From contig JAHQIY010000012.1 in NCBI GenBank assembly GCA_019054805.1, positions 1,054,001-1,118,000 of the forward strand: DNA of 64,000 nt. The letters run 5' to 3'. Origin of the DNA: Brachionus manjavacas. Taxonomy: Eukaryota; Rotifera; Eurotatoria; Ploima; Brachionidae. The notes below the pieces were generated by a model, which did no database searches, had not been told where the DNA came from, and saw only the letters and a list, made by a program, of their open reading frames with translations. A program made the translations under genes and the position numbers. This document shows, one piece after another, positions 23,032-34,721 of this stretch. Position 1 is the stretch's first letter. Each line of letters begins with the position of its first letter.

Positions 23032-23175
23032 GCCTAAAAGCCTAAAAGATTAAATCAAAAAAGTGTTTTAATCAAAAAAAAGATTAAATCAAAAAAAAAT
23101 TAAATCAAAAAAAAATTTTTTTTTTAATTTATTTATTATTCTCGAAAAAAAATTAAATTTAATATCAAAAATTTC
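23032..23175. repeat. Low-complexity junction at the palindrome centre
   Basis: Between the break in copy 1 and the stop codon of copy 2. It contains CCTAAAAG twice and about four degenerate copies of AGATTAAATCAAAAAA (23047-23117), then a T/A-rich stretch that includes the likely polyadenylation signal of copy 2 (AATAAA on the minus strand near 23135). Confidence 0.6.
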
Positions 23176-26100
23176 TCAAAATTTTTCGACTTTGGTTTCA
23201 TTAGCCGCGAGCTTATTAATCTTTAAAAATCCATTTCTGGCGATGAAAAAATAAATCACATAAATGCCGAATTCAATTATTTCAACCAGACTCAAAACAC
23301 TTATTCCAAGAAAAAGTCCCAAATTTCCTCCTATAAATGCCAACAATGCATCGATGCTAAGCTCAGGATACTCTTCAATTAAATTATAATTCATCTGTTC
23401 GTAGAACACATTGACCATTAGTATCATTTGCTGCAGCTGCTCAAAATCATAGTTTGCCAATCCATAGGAAAGATAGTTAAAGTTGGTCGAGTTTTTTAGA
23501 ATTGAAGCATACCATTTACTTGGATACTTAGCACTGGAAACTTTATTCTCATACAAAACCTGAAAGCATTCATTTGGACAAAAGCTGTAGCATTTTTCTA
23601 TTTCATTCTCGTAAAATTGAGATTCTTGTAATTGAACACAATTTAAATCATCTACTGTCTCACAGCCAGTGCTATTCATTGATGAGTTATGAGGCCTTGG
23701 CAAACTCAAATCAAAGCATGCACATTTGTTTATCAGAAATTCCTGGAGACAGGCTTTGAGGCAAAAAATTTGACTATACTTGTTCATTTGTGGATATCTG
23801 GCCGCAATTGTCTTCATAAAAGGATTTCTGTGCAAGCTTTGCTTCGAGTGATGATCGTCAATGCAATTGCTGTATGGATAGGGCCTCCGTTTGATCATTG
23901 TGCGTGTTATTCCAATGCTGGTTTGAGAGCCAACACTGACATCAATTCCATTTTCATCTGAAAATACAGTGTCAGTTTGGTTGTGCACAATTACTCTTAT
24001 ACCAGCTTTATAAGTATACTGTTGCTGCATGTCCAGATCACCAACAAAAAGCTCGAGGCGTAGACCATTTTTCCAGCCTGATTTTTTTGTTTTCATCACA
24101 TTGCTCTTATTTCCATTGAATCGGTAACAATTGCCATAATGATAATCATGATACCTTTCAAAGTCGTCTGTGTCACATATTTTACCTTGAAAGCTTTAAA
24201 AAAAATTAGAAGCATTGAAATTCACTCAATTGTTTAAATTAATAAAAAAAATAAAGTTTTTCTTAAATTAATAACAGTGCAAATTGTTTCAATATAGTTT
24301 CGACAATAATTCTTTAGGTCTTCTTTTTAACTATTTTAATAAAAGTGTCACAAGTTTCACTTCGTCTTCTCATTTTTCTTAATGCTTTTCCTTATCTGTT
24401 AGAGAAGTTCTATATAAAGACGTTTGCATGATTAGTCATATCAAACAAAGTTGGATAGTGTTTTAGTCTTCTATTTTAAGTCTCAATTGATGGTATTACA
24501 AGGTAGTTGTAAATATAATAATAATAATAATAAATAAAGCTATGGTGTGGAAAACCACACGAAATGGGTTTTTAAGACCCATTGTAATAGCTTGCTTAAT
24601 CTAATATATAGTTTATTTTTAAATTGGTTTTTTTTGAGTCAATTATCTCTTTTGGTAGACGATTCCAAACATTTCTTTCTACAATAAAGTCATGAAATCT
24701 CGACCCTTGTCTTAGTCCATTCGAAGAATCATTTTTGAATATAACGGGATTGTACCAGTTGATCTAATCAAAACCCTTAACAATTTTAAACATTTGAATT
24801 AGGTCGCCTCTGGCTCTTCTTTCCTCAAGCGTTTGTAGATTAAGTTTTTCAAGTCTTTGAGTGTATCCTACATTTCTTAATTGTGGATTAAGCTTTGGAG
24901 CTCTTCGCTGGACAGATCCGATGTTGTTAATGTCATTTTTAGAATTGGCATCCACACTTGAACTCCATATTCGAGCTGTGGCAGAACAAACGGTTTTTTT
25001 AGTTTTGATATTGTCACTGCATGATATTTGAATGTTCTTCTTATTAAATTGAGGTTAAAATTTGCCTGAAAAAGAGATGTTTTTTAATAACCTTTCGTAT
25101 TAATGTTGAATTCGGCAAAGACAAACCAGTGCAATTATTATTTTAAGTTATTTTTTAGAAAATTTAAAATATTTTTTCAGGGTTAGATCACGGTTTCTGA
25201 AAATTTTGGCCGGTTAAGTCCTAAAAAGTTGCGCTAAAGCTTTTTCATTTCCGATTAGCGTTATTTTACGCGAGACCTTTGTGACTGGAATAGTACCAAC
25301 CATCTGAAAAAATGCTTATGTTACGCCTCTTCTTAAAGGAGGAAACAGATTACAGCCTTCAAATTATCGACGTGTCTTGCTGACTTGTATCCACTGTAAA
25401 CTCATGGAAGGTCTGTTAAAAGAGGTCATGCTCAAACACTTACTAGAAAATAGGCTTATGATGAAAGCTCAGCACGGCTTTCTCCCACAGAGATCCTGCA
25501 GTACAAATTTACTTAAAACTCTGAACCTGATTACACATGCCTTATCAAATACCTAACCCGTGGATGTGGTGTACACCGATTTTGCAAAAGCTTTTGACAA
25601 GGTTTCACAAATAAAGCTAGTCTTTAAACTTAAATTTTATGGTTTTAGCGAGCGTTTGATAAACTGGATAAGTTCATTTCTAACTGGACGATCACAACAA
25701 GTCGTGCTTGGCGAAGCAAAGTCAGAATGGGCTGAAGTCACAAGTTGAGTTCCTCAAGGTTCTGTCCTTGGTCCCATTTTATTCATTATATACATAAATG
25801 ATTTACTTGAGAGTATCCATAAAAGCTCGAAAGTGTACGCTGATGACAACAAGATTATAACCATCATAGTAGATTCTTCTTCTAATTAAAAGTTACTACT
25901 CTACATTGATAATATATGTTAGTGGTCACGAGACTGGTCTGCTCAGTTTGATTTCGAGAAATGTAAAGTTGTCCATTTTGGTCTTAACAACTCAAAACAT
26001 GAAAAATGACCTTAAATTGGACACACAAGTAAACTATGTCACAGCTAGAGCTAATAGGAATCTGGGTATGTTGAAAAAATCGCTTAGCTATCCGAATGTA

Positions 26101-28369
26101 ATCAACATTAAACTACTGTACACTTCAATGATCAGACCTCACTTAGAATTTGCCATAACCTCTTTGACCTTACCTAAAAAAATATATTGATATGATAGAA
26201 AATATTAAACGTAGAGCTACTAAGTTAGTTCCAAATTTAAAGCACCTGACTTACTCAACACACTTCCTAAATTCGGTCTGACGGACCTAACATCGAGAAG
26301 ATTGAGAGGAGATCCGATCCAGTCGTTTAAGATAATTAATAAAATTGAGTTAGTTTAGTTTAAAAAAGGATTAACCTATGGTCAAAGTGGTCAAGTATAC
26401 GACTTAAAAAGGCATTCAAAGTCTCTGCGTCGTGAACAGATAAAAAACTGTTCCTCGCGTTTTCATTTTTTCACCAAAAGAGTTGTAAACATATGGAACC
26501 AATTACCGGAAGAAATGGTTAGCGCAAAAACGATGAATATTTTTAAGTCGAAATTAGATGCTTGGCTTTTGAAAAAAGAAGCGACTGCTATAGCTCATTA
26601 GAGATTTGCTCGGGAATTTTTCCGAGTTGCAGTTCAACAAACTACTACTACTACTAAGTGTACCCTTGTACGGATCCCTATTTTGTATATTTGTTGCTTT
26701 CTACAACATTATTTTAAAATATTTTGAAAAAATTAAGGATTATTTAGAGGATTAAATTCGTCTTTTTTCCAACAAAATTCTTATTTGTTTTTATTTTATA
26801 TTTTTTGACGAAAATTTGCTTTTTTTTTGTAAGAAATTAAATTCAGTAAGAAATTGTAAAATCATTGAAAGAAAAGTTTCTTAAGTAAAAGATAAAATTA
26901 TGCAATACTTTTTAAAATAAACTTATTTTTTTTTCAATGTTTATAGACTTAATGGATCAAAATCTTAATAAAAATGATGAAAAAAGCTTTCTTGAATATT
27001 TTTTAAAAAAACATGTTTATTTTTTTTTATTAAATAAAAAAATCTTTTTTTTTTCCAATTAATCTTTAATCTTTAATTGATTATATAAAATATTAATTTG
27101 AAAATTTGAAAGACAAATTTAAAATGCACATTTAATCATCCAAATTATGGCTTTAAATGATATTTTAATATTAATTAAAATATATTACAGCGAAACAAAA
27201 GTTAAATTTTGAATTGCAAAATTTGAAAATATTGATTAATATTTTATTTTACTTCAGATGAAAATCCATTTAACCATGTTTAAAAATTTAATATTAAAAT
27301 TAATCTATTATTTAATAGGAGTTAATTAATTTAAAAAAGAGCGAATTTAATTTGATTAATTTTTTGAAAAATTTAAAAAGTTTTTTTAAAAAGCGCACAA
27401 TATTGAAGCTAAAATAAATTAAAGTGATATTTTGTCTATTGAGTCAACTAAAACAAATGCTCTTAGAACAAACTCAAAATTTTTTTTCCCATCTTTTAAA
27501 TAGACAATTGCTTAACAATATATTTTAGAAACTTTTCAGGAATGATCCAAAAACATTGACTCCTCCGAATGGTACCCTACAAACTTCTATCAAATAATGT
27601 CCATGTTTTCAACCATTAAATCTAAGTTTAATTTCTTTTCTCTCTTAACCTCACATTTATTCGTATTTTAATTTAATTATCTTTTTTGATTTTGTAAATA
27701 AGAAGGTTTTTTTGAAAAATTTTTTTTGATCATGATGAGTAAATTTTGATTTTAAACTTCAATTATGCCTTTAATTTAATAACTATTTTCTTAGGGGAGC
27801 TTAAAAAAAATTTAAATATTTTGGAAAGAGTCTAAATTACCGACAACTAATCAACATTTCATAAAGATAAAATCCTGAGAATTGCAAATCAAATTGACCC
27901 TTTAGGGCCTCGATTTCAAAAGTCGTTTTAAAGTGGTCGACCCCGTTGTCAACAAAGTCAATAGGCTCGTAATTTTCTTGGCTAATGTTTTTTTGTTCCA
28001 ATATTTTTTTCATGTTTTCTCTTACAAAAGGTCCATTATAAGCATTCAAATTACAAATAACCACAGCCGGAAAGTAAGTTGGTGCCTCGTAAACTGCTTT
28101 TAAACTTGTTATTACGTTGAATTTGAAAAAAGTGTGATTATCAAAACCACCTGGTAGAAACAGTAGCTGACACTTGAGATCAAAATAACACTCCAGATAA
28201 TTTTCTTTAAAAGGAGATCTGACTGAAAAATATTCCTCACACCATGAGCTGATGTGCTAGACCTTCAAGGAAAGGAATTTTTATAAAAATTTTAAAAAGG
28301 ACAGTTAGCTTACGCCCATTGAATAATTTTATCTAAAAATTCACTTTTAGTTTTTTTTTGATTTTTCAT
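23176..28369 (-). CDS. DEG/ENaC channel copy 2, three exons, one-base lesion in exon 2
   Basis: The more complete of the two sodium-channel copies. Exon 1 is 28369-28314, intron 1 is 51 nt, exon 2 is 28262-27841, and exon 3 is 24193-23176. Exon 3 is open throughout: Cys-rich extracellular domain (DCNCVQL-like, CFQVLYENK), then the pore and second helix GGNLGLFLGISVLSLVEI, a strong family signature, then a short cytoplasmic tail ending ETKVEKF. With exon 2 in frame the protein would be about 498 aa, normal for the family. But exon 2 has six A's near 28131 where copy 1 has seven T's in the same run, which breaks the frame inside the first membrane helix. Either this copy is a pseudogene or the base is a sequencing error. 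Expected location is the plasma membrane as a trimeric cation channel. Confidence 0.85.
24516..26601. mobile_element. Arm-2 copies of the two CR1/L2-like fragments
   Basis: 24516-25021 (minus) mirrors the 3' end fragment of 21590-22095, and 25240-26601 (plus) mirrors the RT fragment of 20009-21370, with the same VPQGS-preceding stop. One visible difference is in the C-terminal part near 26352: a Glu codon in arm 1 is a TAG here. Confidence 0.85.
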
Positions 28370-28923
28370 TTTTTAAATAAAAAGGAATTTTAAAAATTAC
28401 TTTTACGTTTTGAAAAAAGAAATTAGTTATGAATTGAAGTTTGCTTGGCACCAATTAGCTAGAAGACTAACATCGATTGTTTGCTGTTGTTGTTTTTGTT
28501 TAGACAAAACAAAATGTCTATAATGACTAAACTAAAGTCAAAATTTCAAAAAAAAATAAATTTAAAATCAATTATTTTACTTTTGCTCAGACATTGGTTT
28601 AGAATATTTAAAATGCTATTAAATTTTTATGATTTTTTTAAAAATCTAGTAAAAAATAACTAAATTAATAAATGATCGTGGAAAAACAAATTTCCAATGA
28701 TCTGGAATATTTTTTAATTTATTGGCAAAATGTGCTGCTGATTATAGAAAGAATCTTTTATCACTAATTTTTCTTCATCAATATCAAATAACTTTAATGC
28801 ATATAATTTTTTTCTTTTTAAAAAAATTTAAAAAAAAGAATTATTTATAAAATTATCTTTTAAAAACTTCTCTCAGAGAATTTAATAAAGCCAAAATTCA
28901 TTTTGTTGGTCTGATGACTTGAC

Positions 28924-30148
28924 TAGATTGCATAAAACAATCGGCACTCTGGCAAAAAAAACTTATATTTTTTTTCTCTTTTAAAACAAAAGATGAATTA
29001 TTCAATAATTCAAAGAATTGGGCAATTCAAGGAATGATGAAAAGATCCTATTGAATTCAATAATGATATCTTGATGATTTTTTATTTTTTACTTTATCTT
29101 ACGATTTTTGAAAAAAATAATTCTTTACGTAATTTTACGTAAAATTACAAAATTTGTCTTTTGTGGAAAAATTAATCAAGAAATTGGAAAGTCAAATTTT
29201 GAATGGAAATTTTTTTTATTAGATTAAACAAATTATGTTAATTATAGTTTAACTATTTATCATCTAAAAATTATTAAAAATAACTTTTTTTTTAAATTTT
29301 AATTTGCTTTAATACAAACGAACATGTAAGCATTTTGGAGCGCCATGTCATTTTTGTACAGTACGTTTCAGAAATAAGTTGACAGTTTTTAGAGCACTGC
29401 ACAAGCAGCTCTAGAACATCGCTTAAGCACTTGCCTTAGTCTGCTTAACCCTTATCCGTCCTAGATCGGGTCAAAAATGACCCAATATTCTGTTAACGGC
29501 CGAGATGGGTCAAAATTGACCTGAACAAATATTGTATATTCTTTTTATACGTTGTATGACAAAGTCTGCATCGAAACCTGCCAAATATGGTACTAGTCAC
29601 TTACAGATGTAGATACATTTTATCTTGGTGATACAATTATTTTTTTAGGAAATGAAAAGGCCACTAGATCGGTAAAAGTCGGTGAGATGACTGTAAAATC
29701 TTTGGTGGAACAGTTTTAGACCGGATATTTCAAAATACTCTGAATATTTTTTTTTTAAATGTTTTTCTAGTGAAAGAAACAACTTTTTTTGGTTTCTGGG
29801 GTCAAGAAATACGGTTTTTAAGGTCTGTTTTACAAAATAAACTATTACCTCAGCTTAATCGTGATTTAGCCGATCCAGGCCCTCAAGAGTCCTTTTAAGT
29901 TATAAAATCATTGATTTTGACTTGGAAATTTTAATGTTGATTCTAGGGTAACTTATTGTACTATAATAAGGCATTAAAATTTAAATAAAAAGAATTTTTC
30001 AACATTTATTTTTTAATTATTAAAAAAGAGAAATTTAATAAAAATAAAGACTATTTTTTCGTCTCTTGTCTCTTATTTTTTTTTAATAAAAAATGATGTT
30101 ATTTCATAATATTTAATGCGGTTTACACAAGGTTTTGTTTTTTCGCTA
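28924..30148 (+). repeat. Arm-2 copy of dispersed repeat and piggyBac end
   Basis: The dispersed repeat runs to 29444, TTAA is 29445-29448, and the piggyBac terminus CCCTTATCCGTCC starts at 29449 and reads rightward for about 0.7 kb. This is the same arrangement and orientation as 4255-4651. Confidence 0.65.
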
Positions 30149-30918
30149 TCTTGATGGGTGTTGTTTTTAAAGAATACCAGCTTTAGCTCTTTCAGATTAA
30201 AAAAAATAATATAAAAATAAAAATTAAGACAAATTAATAATGTAAAGAAAAAATATAAGAAAAATTAAAATTAAAAAAAGAAGAAATAGTAAGATAGCAA
30301 TTACACAATGGAGTTGGGTATTCAACTCACCTTGATTCAAAACCCGCTTTATATTCATCAACTAGCTTGACAACCAATGGAACAGAATGACGCAGTCCTC
30401 CAGCTACATATCTTTCGCTCAATTCAAAAAGTCGATTCGAAACAGTTAAAACTTTAAGTTTATTAAAGGCCTCATGATGCAAAATATTGGAAGAAGTATT
30501 ATATTTTAGTTTAAGTATAAAACGAACTACTGAGTTTTGTAAGACTTGAATTTTTTTTAAGTTTGTCTCCGAAAATGAATTTAGACACGGAAAAGAGTAA
30601 ATTATAGATCCGATTAAAGATTTATGTAGGTTTCCTAGTATGCAATTATTAAGACCCCACTTTTTGTTTGACAATATTTTTATTAAGTTCAACCGTGAAC
30701 TACAACGCTGTTTTATTTTATTAACCGTTGGGGTAAAGGTTAATTTTGAATCAAATTTTATACCTAAAAACTTTATTTCCTTTAGACTCTCAATTTTATT
30801 TTCATATATTTTTAATTTTAAGTCAATATTTTCCTTATTATATTTAGTGAAGACAATGAAGGTATTTTACGGTATTTTGCCTTCTCTTAGACTTAAACTA
30901 AAAAGATACATAATGGCA
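30149..30918 (-). mobile_element. Arm-2 copy of the LINE family A 3' end
   Basis: On the minus strand it encodes the post-RT part (FLGIKFDSKLTF-like, then NLIKILSNKKWGL, HHEAFNKLKVLTVSNRLFEL) to the 3' untranslated end. It is cut at 30918 by the end of the inverted duplication and followed by unrelated sequence. Confidence 0.85.
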
Positions 30919-31481
30919 ATTTAAATAAATTAATTTAGTTTTTAAAAATTTGTGAAGGCATTTAACAAAATTTTTTTTTTCAAATATATTGAATTTTTTA
31001 ATTTAGCGAGTAACTAAAAAAAAAATTGTTCTTTTTTGGATAGATTTAAAAATTAATTAAAACTAAAATAGCAAAATATGATTTTTGCATTGTATTCGTA
31101 CTGAATTGCAAATTTTACGTTTCTAAAGAAAAAAAACATTATTTTTAGACTTACCACACAATTAAATAATTTCCAGATTAACTTGCCATTTAAGATTTTG
31201 GCTTTGGTAAAGTAGAATAATTTTTTTTTCTAAATAAATCATGCTCAAAGCTAAAAGTATAGGATATTTTATTGTTTCACCAAGAAACTGTTGTCAAATA
31301 GTTGATGTATCCAAAGTTTCCATCAAATAATTGTACTTTTACTCAACAACAATGACTCCAGCACTAAAAAAATCAATATTTTTAAAATAAAATTTTAAAA
31401 ATACCTTCACAAATTATTAAGAACTGAATTAGTTTATTTAAATTTGCCAGTTATACGCAAGTTATCAAAAATTTCCATTAA
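30919..31481. other. AT-rich region upstream of GT10 gene 1
   Basis: No gene or repeat recognised. It shows no similarity that I can see to the region upstream of the second GT10 gene (61647 onward). Confidence 0.3.
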
Positions 31482-32765
31482 ATGAAAATAAAATTTAAAG
31501 TCTTTTTTCTACTTTTAATCTTTGTTTTTTTTCTAGTATTAGTTTTACTAAGTAACGATCAAAAAAACGAATTAAATCTAAAAAAGACAAATTGTCATCC
31601 CTTATTTTCCAGCAAAAATCAATTCTATGTGGAAATAGATGGCCAGACCTATCCAAAAATTGTGCCCTCTTTTTTCAATGCTTCAATAAACTTTGAATGC
31701 TTGAACTCGGCACAAACTCAGCCCAAGCTAATTCTTTTATGGAACGAGTACGGACCTTGGAAAGACTACAAATACGGTCTTGGAAAATACGAACCTTTCA
31801 TCAAGCGAAAATGTCCAGTTACCAATTGTGAAATTACAAAGGACAAGTCTCGTCTAGCTGAGAGTGATCTTGTGCTAGTTCACATGAGGAGTAAATTTTC
31901 CAAACTACCTCTGGACAGACCACACAAATCAAGATTAGTTTTTCTAATTACCGAGTCTCCAATTCATTCAAAAGAATTTCATCCCGCATTCAATGGTGTG
32001 TTCAATTTGACCGCTACTTTCAATCAAAATTCAGACTTTTCACCTTTCTACTACAGCAACATTGAATTCAAATGGCAACTGAACCAAGAGTTCGATCCAG
32101 ATAAAGACTTTTCACAGGGAAAAACAAAACTAGCTGTTATTTTAGCTTCCAATTGCAGAGCTCATTCGAAAAGAATCGAATATGTGAAGGAAATGCAAAA
32201 GTATTCGCAAAGAATTGAAATTTATGGTGGATGTGGCAAAAGTTGTGGCATTCCTGGTGAGAACAGATTTTTGAGCAATGAATGCAGAGAAAAACTGAGC
32301 AAAGAATCTCTTTTTTTTCTCGCCTTTGAAAACAGTATGTGCAAGGATTACATCACTGAGAAATTGTACGACACAGTTTTATTTGACACAGTGCCAGTTG
32401 TGTACGGCCATGGACCGTACGACCAAGTGATTCCTCGTTCAGCCTTCATAAATGCTCTTGATTTCCAGACACCAAAGCATCTAGTCGACTATTTGCTGTA
32501 CTTGGAGTCGAACAAAACAGCGTACAATTCCTATTTCAAATGGAAAAGGTACATCAAAAAAACAAACAATCAATACAAAACATTCTGTGACATGTGCATA
32601 AAGCTCAATTTGGAAAATTATTTTGGAATACAAAAATCTCAAGTGAATGATTTGGAAACTTTTTGGGGAAACAAAAAAAATTGCTGGGCTCCACCAGTAA
32701 TTGGTCAAGACGGGTCATTCTCTTTCTATCCCATTAATTACACCCATGAATGTTCTTTTTGCTAG
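31482..32765 (+). CDS. GT10 alpha-1,3-fucosyltransferase, 427 aa, intact
   Basis: A Golgi type II membrane enzyme of CAZy family GT10, expected to transfer L-fucose from GDP-fucose to GlcNAc on glycoproteins or glycolipids. A short cytoplasmic start (MKIKFK) is followed by a membrane helix at about residues 7-24, a short stem, and the catalytic domain from about 47. Family landmarks: FLITESP (154-160), the GDP-fucose binding signature FENSMCKDYITEKLYD (282-297), then VPVVYG and VIPRSAFI. The C-terminus is Cys-rich (FCDMC, CSFC), which in this family forms disulfides. It has one exon, is open throughout, and is somewhat GC-richer than its flanks. A near-identical catalytic domain lies on the minus strand at 60401-61526; the first 46 residues are unrelated between the two beyond being hydrophobic. 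Confidence 0.93.
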   Translation: MKIKFKVFFLLLIFVFFLVLVLLSNDQKNELNLKKTNCHPLFSSKNQFYVEIDGQTYPKIVPSFFNASINFECLNSAQTQPKLILLWNEYGPWKDYKYGLGKYEPFIKRKCPVTNCEITKDKSRLAESDLVLVHMRSKFSKLPLDRPHKSRLVFLITESPIHSKEFHPAFNGVFNLTATFNQNSDFSPFYYSNIEFKWQLNQEFDPDKDFSQGKTKLAVILASNCRAHSKRIEYVKEMQKYSQRIEIYGGCGKSCGIPGENRFLSNECREKLSKESLFFLAFENSMCKDYITEKLYDTVLFDTVPVVYGHGPYDQVIPRSAFINALDFQTPKHLVDYLLYLESNKTAYNSYFKWKRYIKKTNNQYKTFCDMCIKLNLENYFGIQKSQVNDLETFWGNKKNCWAPPVIGQDGSFSFYPINYTHECSFC

Positions 32766-32999
32766 TAAAATACAAATTCTTTCATTTATTCTAAGTTAAA
32801 TAATTAAATATACAAACAAGGTAAATTCCTAAGTTATCAATTGTTAAAAATTGCAATAAAAGTATTTTAGAATATTTTTCAAATTTTATATAAATAAATA
32901 TTACTTAAATGAAGTTATTTTTGAAAAGTCTAATCAATTGATATATTTTTTTTTTATTAATTCAGTAATATTAAAAAATTTTAAATTCAAGCTGTAATC
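32766..32999. other. 3' flank of GT10 gene 1
   Basis: AT-rich; likely poly(A) signals (AATAAA near 32855 and 32893). Nothing else seen. Confidence 0.35.
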
Positions 33000-33790
33000 A
33001 ATTTTGTAATTTTAGGAAAAAATTGTAATTCTATCTCTAGATGCTGAAGTCTTTTTTTCAATTGATCATCGTGCACCCTGACCTCTAATGTTCTTCGTAT
33101 AATTTAAATCTTATTCATTATTACATGAACAATTTTGAAAAATTAAAATTTGAAACAGGATTATTTGGAATTTATCTTTTGAATTGCTGTTCTTATAGTG
33201 TATATGATTGTATAGACAATGTTGATGGTTGTACTAATGGAGCAATTTTCAATGTATCAATTTCAGGTAATTCGGTGGTTCACTTCTCATCCATTGTCTT
33301 TGAACGTCCCCTTTTAAGAGTGCCTTCAACTTTCAAATCAACTTCGGGGGTATCAAAAATATTTAAATTAAAAGCAACTGTAATGATGTGTTTGTCGATG
33401 TACTATTTGTCCATTCTTGACTTTTAATTGAAATCACATAAAGACTTGTAATGTATTTGAAAAGCTAGCATCCGCGTGTCAAGGTCACTGTTTTGTTGAT
33501 CATTAGCTTGAAATATCCTTTTTGATTACATTTTTCGCCAGCCTGGTTCATTACAGAACATCATGCAATGTTGTGACATTCATCATTACAAAATAAGCAA
33601 CTTTGTTTTTTGTCCAGCAATAGGAATAACGCACTTTAATCTGTATAAAACTGTGAGGCCAGTCAAATTTCTAGATAACTGATCTAATTATTTCGGGAAG
33701 GAATTTTTTCCTCGTTTCACACCGTTTTTAACTTGACTAACTTTGTTGGTTTCTTCCGAAATTACAACGTGATTTCAATCTCTAACATTA
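33000..33790 (-). mobile_element. LINE family A ORF1 remnant, antisense
   Basis: On the minus strand, 33655-33550 reads LYRLKCVIPIAGQK and then, after a frame change, FCNDECHNIA, matching the ORF1 text LYRLRCLISIAGQK / FCHDESHNIAIC of the copy at 51180-51290. A charged stretch (VEGTLKRGRSKTM) follows to the left. The plus-strand open frame at 33125-33427 is the shadow of this remnant. Boundaries are approximate. Confidence 0.5.
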
Positions 33791-34375
33791 TTTTAGCAAT
33801 AATATTAGAGACAAAAAGTAAAAAAAAAAAATTGTTCAATAAACCATTTTATTTAAAATTATTTTAAAGGAAAATTGATTAAATTTTTGCCGAAGAATTC
33901 TACTTTGAAGGAAGCTTGAAATAGAGCACATAATTGTCTTGAAATAAACAAAACAATTAAATTAGATAATAAAAAATATGAAATTAAATAAATTTTCAAA
34001 CAAATTTAGTTTTTTTTACGTTTTTTCCTTACTTTTTTGCCTTTTTTAAGTAATTTACTATTCTTGCAAAAGTCAATTTATGTAAATTAACTAAAATCCA
34101 TGTTGCGACTCAATACTGTATTTTTGGTTTTGAATAATATTTTATTTTGTAGGACATAAAATACAATTAGGTAATAAAAAAAAATATTTTTTTCTTGAGG
34201 AAGGAAAATATAAGCCATTCTATCAACTCTTCTACTTTATCTAAATATATTTAATTTGCAAAATCGCCTTTTAAAATCCTAATTGAAATTCTTTAAAAGA
34301 ACAACTTGCAAGGCTTTTTTTGCCACAGGAATTGCATTTTTGTTCTTGTTTAGGGCAGGGTTTAGGACTTTTTTC
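33791..34375. other. AT-rich intergenic
   Basis: No gene recognised; it ends at the 8-bp target duplication of the MITE that follows. Confidence 0.3.
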
Positions 34376-34721
34376 CAGACTTGTTTTTAAGTCACAGTTT
34401 TAAGTCTGAGTCACAAAAATTTAAGTCAAAGTCATGACTTTAGAATTTTTTTTTTTTTTTTAATAAAATTATGGTTTTTTTTAATTAATAAACATATTTA
34501 ATTTTCTTAACTTTTTAATTTTTTATGATATTTTGGCATCTTTTTTTTCAGCGCCGCAGTCCCAAATTCTGGCCGCCAAGCTGAACGGCTAAATGACCGC
34601 CCGCCACAATGTTGACCGTAACTTTGACTTGCCGCTTTTTTTTTACCGATTTTTTAAACTTAAAAATTTTTAAGTCATTGACTTGACTTGACTTAAGACT
34701 TGTGACTTAAAAACAACTCTG
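34376..34721. mobile_element. hAT-like fold-back MITE, 346 bp
   Basis: The ends are inverted: left CAGACTTGTTTTTAAGTCAC and right (reverse complement) CAGAGTTGTTTTTAAGTCAC. Both lead into AAGTC-rich tracts (TTAAGTCAAAGTCATGACTT on the left, TCATTGACTTGACTTGACTT on the right). Identical 8-bp target duplication CTTTTTTC at 34368-34375 and 34722-34729. CAG-type ends and an 8-bp duplication are typical of hAT. No coding sequence. Confidence 0.85.

Larger units (their letters stand above)
23580..30918. repeat. Large inverted duplication, arm 2 (7.3 kb)
   Basis: Reverse complement of 15713-23031. The outer edge lies inside the LINE: at 30918 the homology stops in the ORF2 linker (near the SLSLREG codons), while arm 1's LINE continues leftward. 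The inner edge lies within DEG/ENaC exon 3. So arm 1 holds the longer LINE and arm 2 the longer channel gene. Confidence 0.95.

Noticed and set aside
23047..23117. Short-spaced repeats as a CRISPR-like array
   Set aside because: The units are A-rich, degenerate, immediately adjacent and without unique spacers; this is simple tandem repetition in a eukaryotic genome.
33125..33427. 100-aa plus-strand gene
   Set aside because: It is antisense to a LINE ORF1 remnant whose knuckle and flanking text match another copy; no family features on the plus strand.
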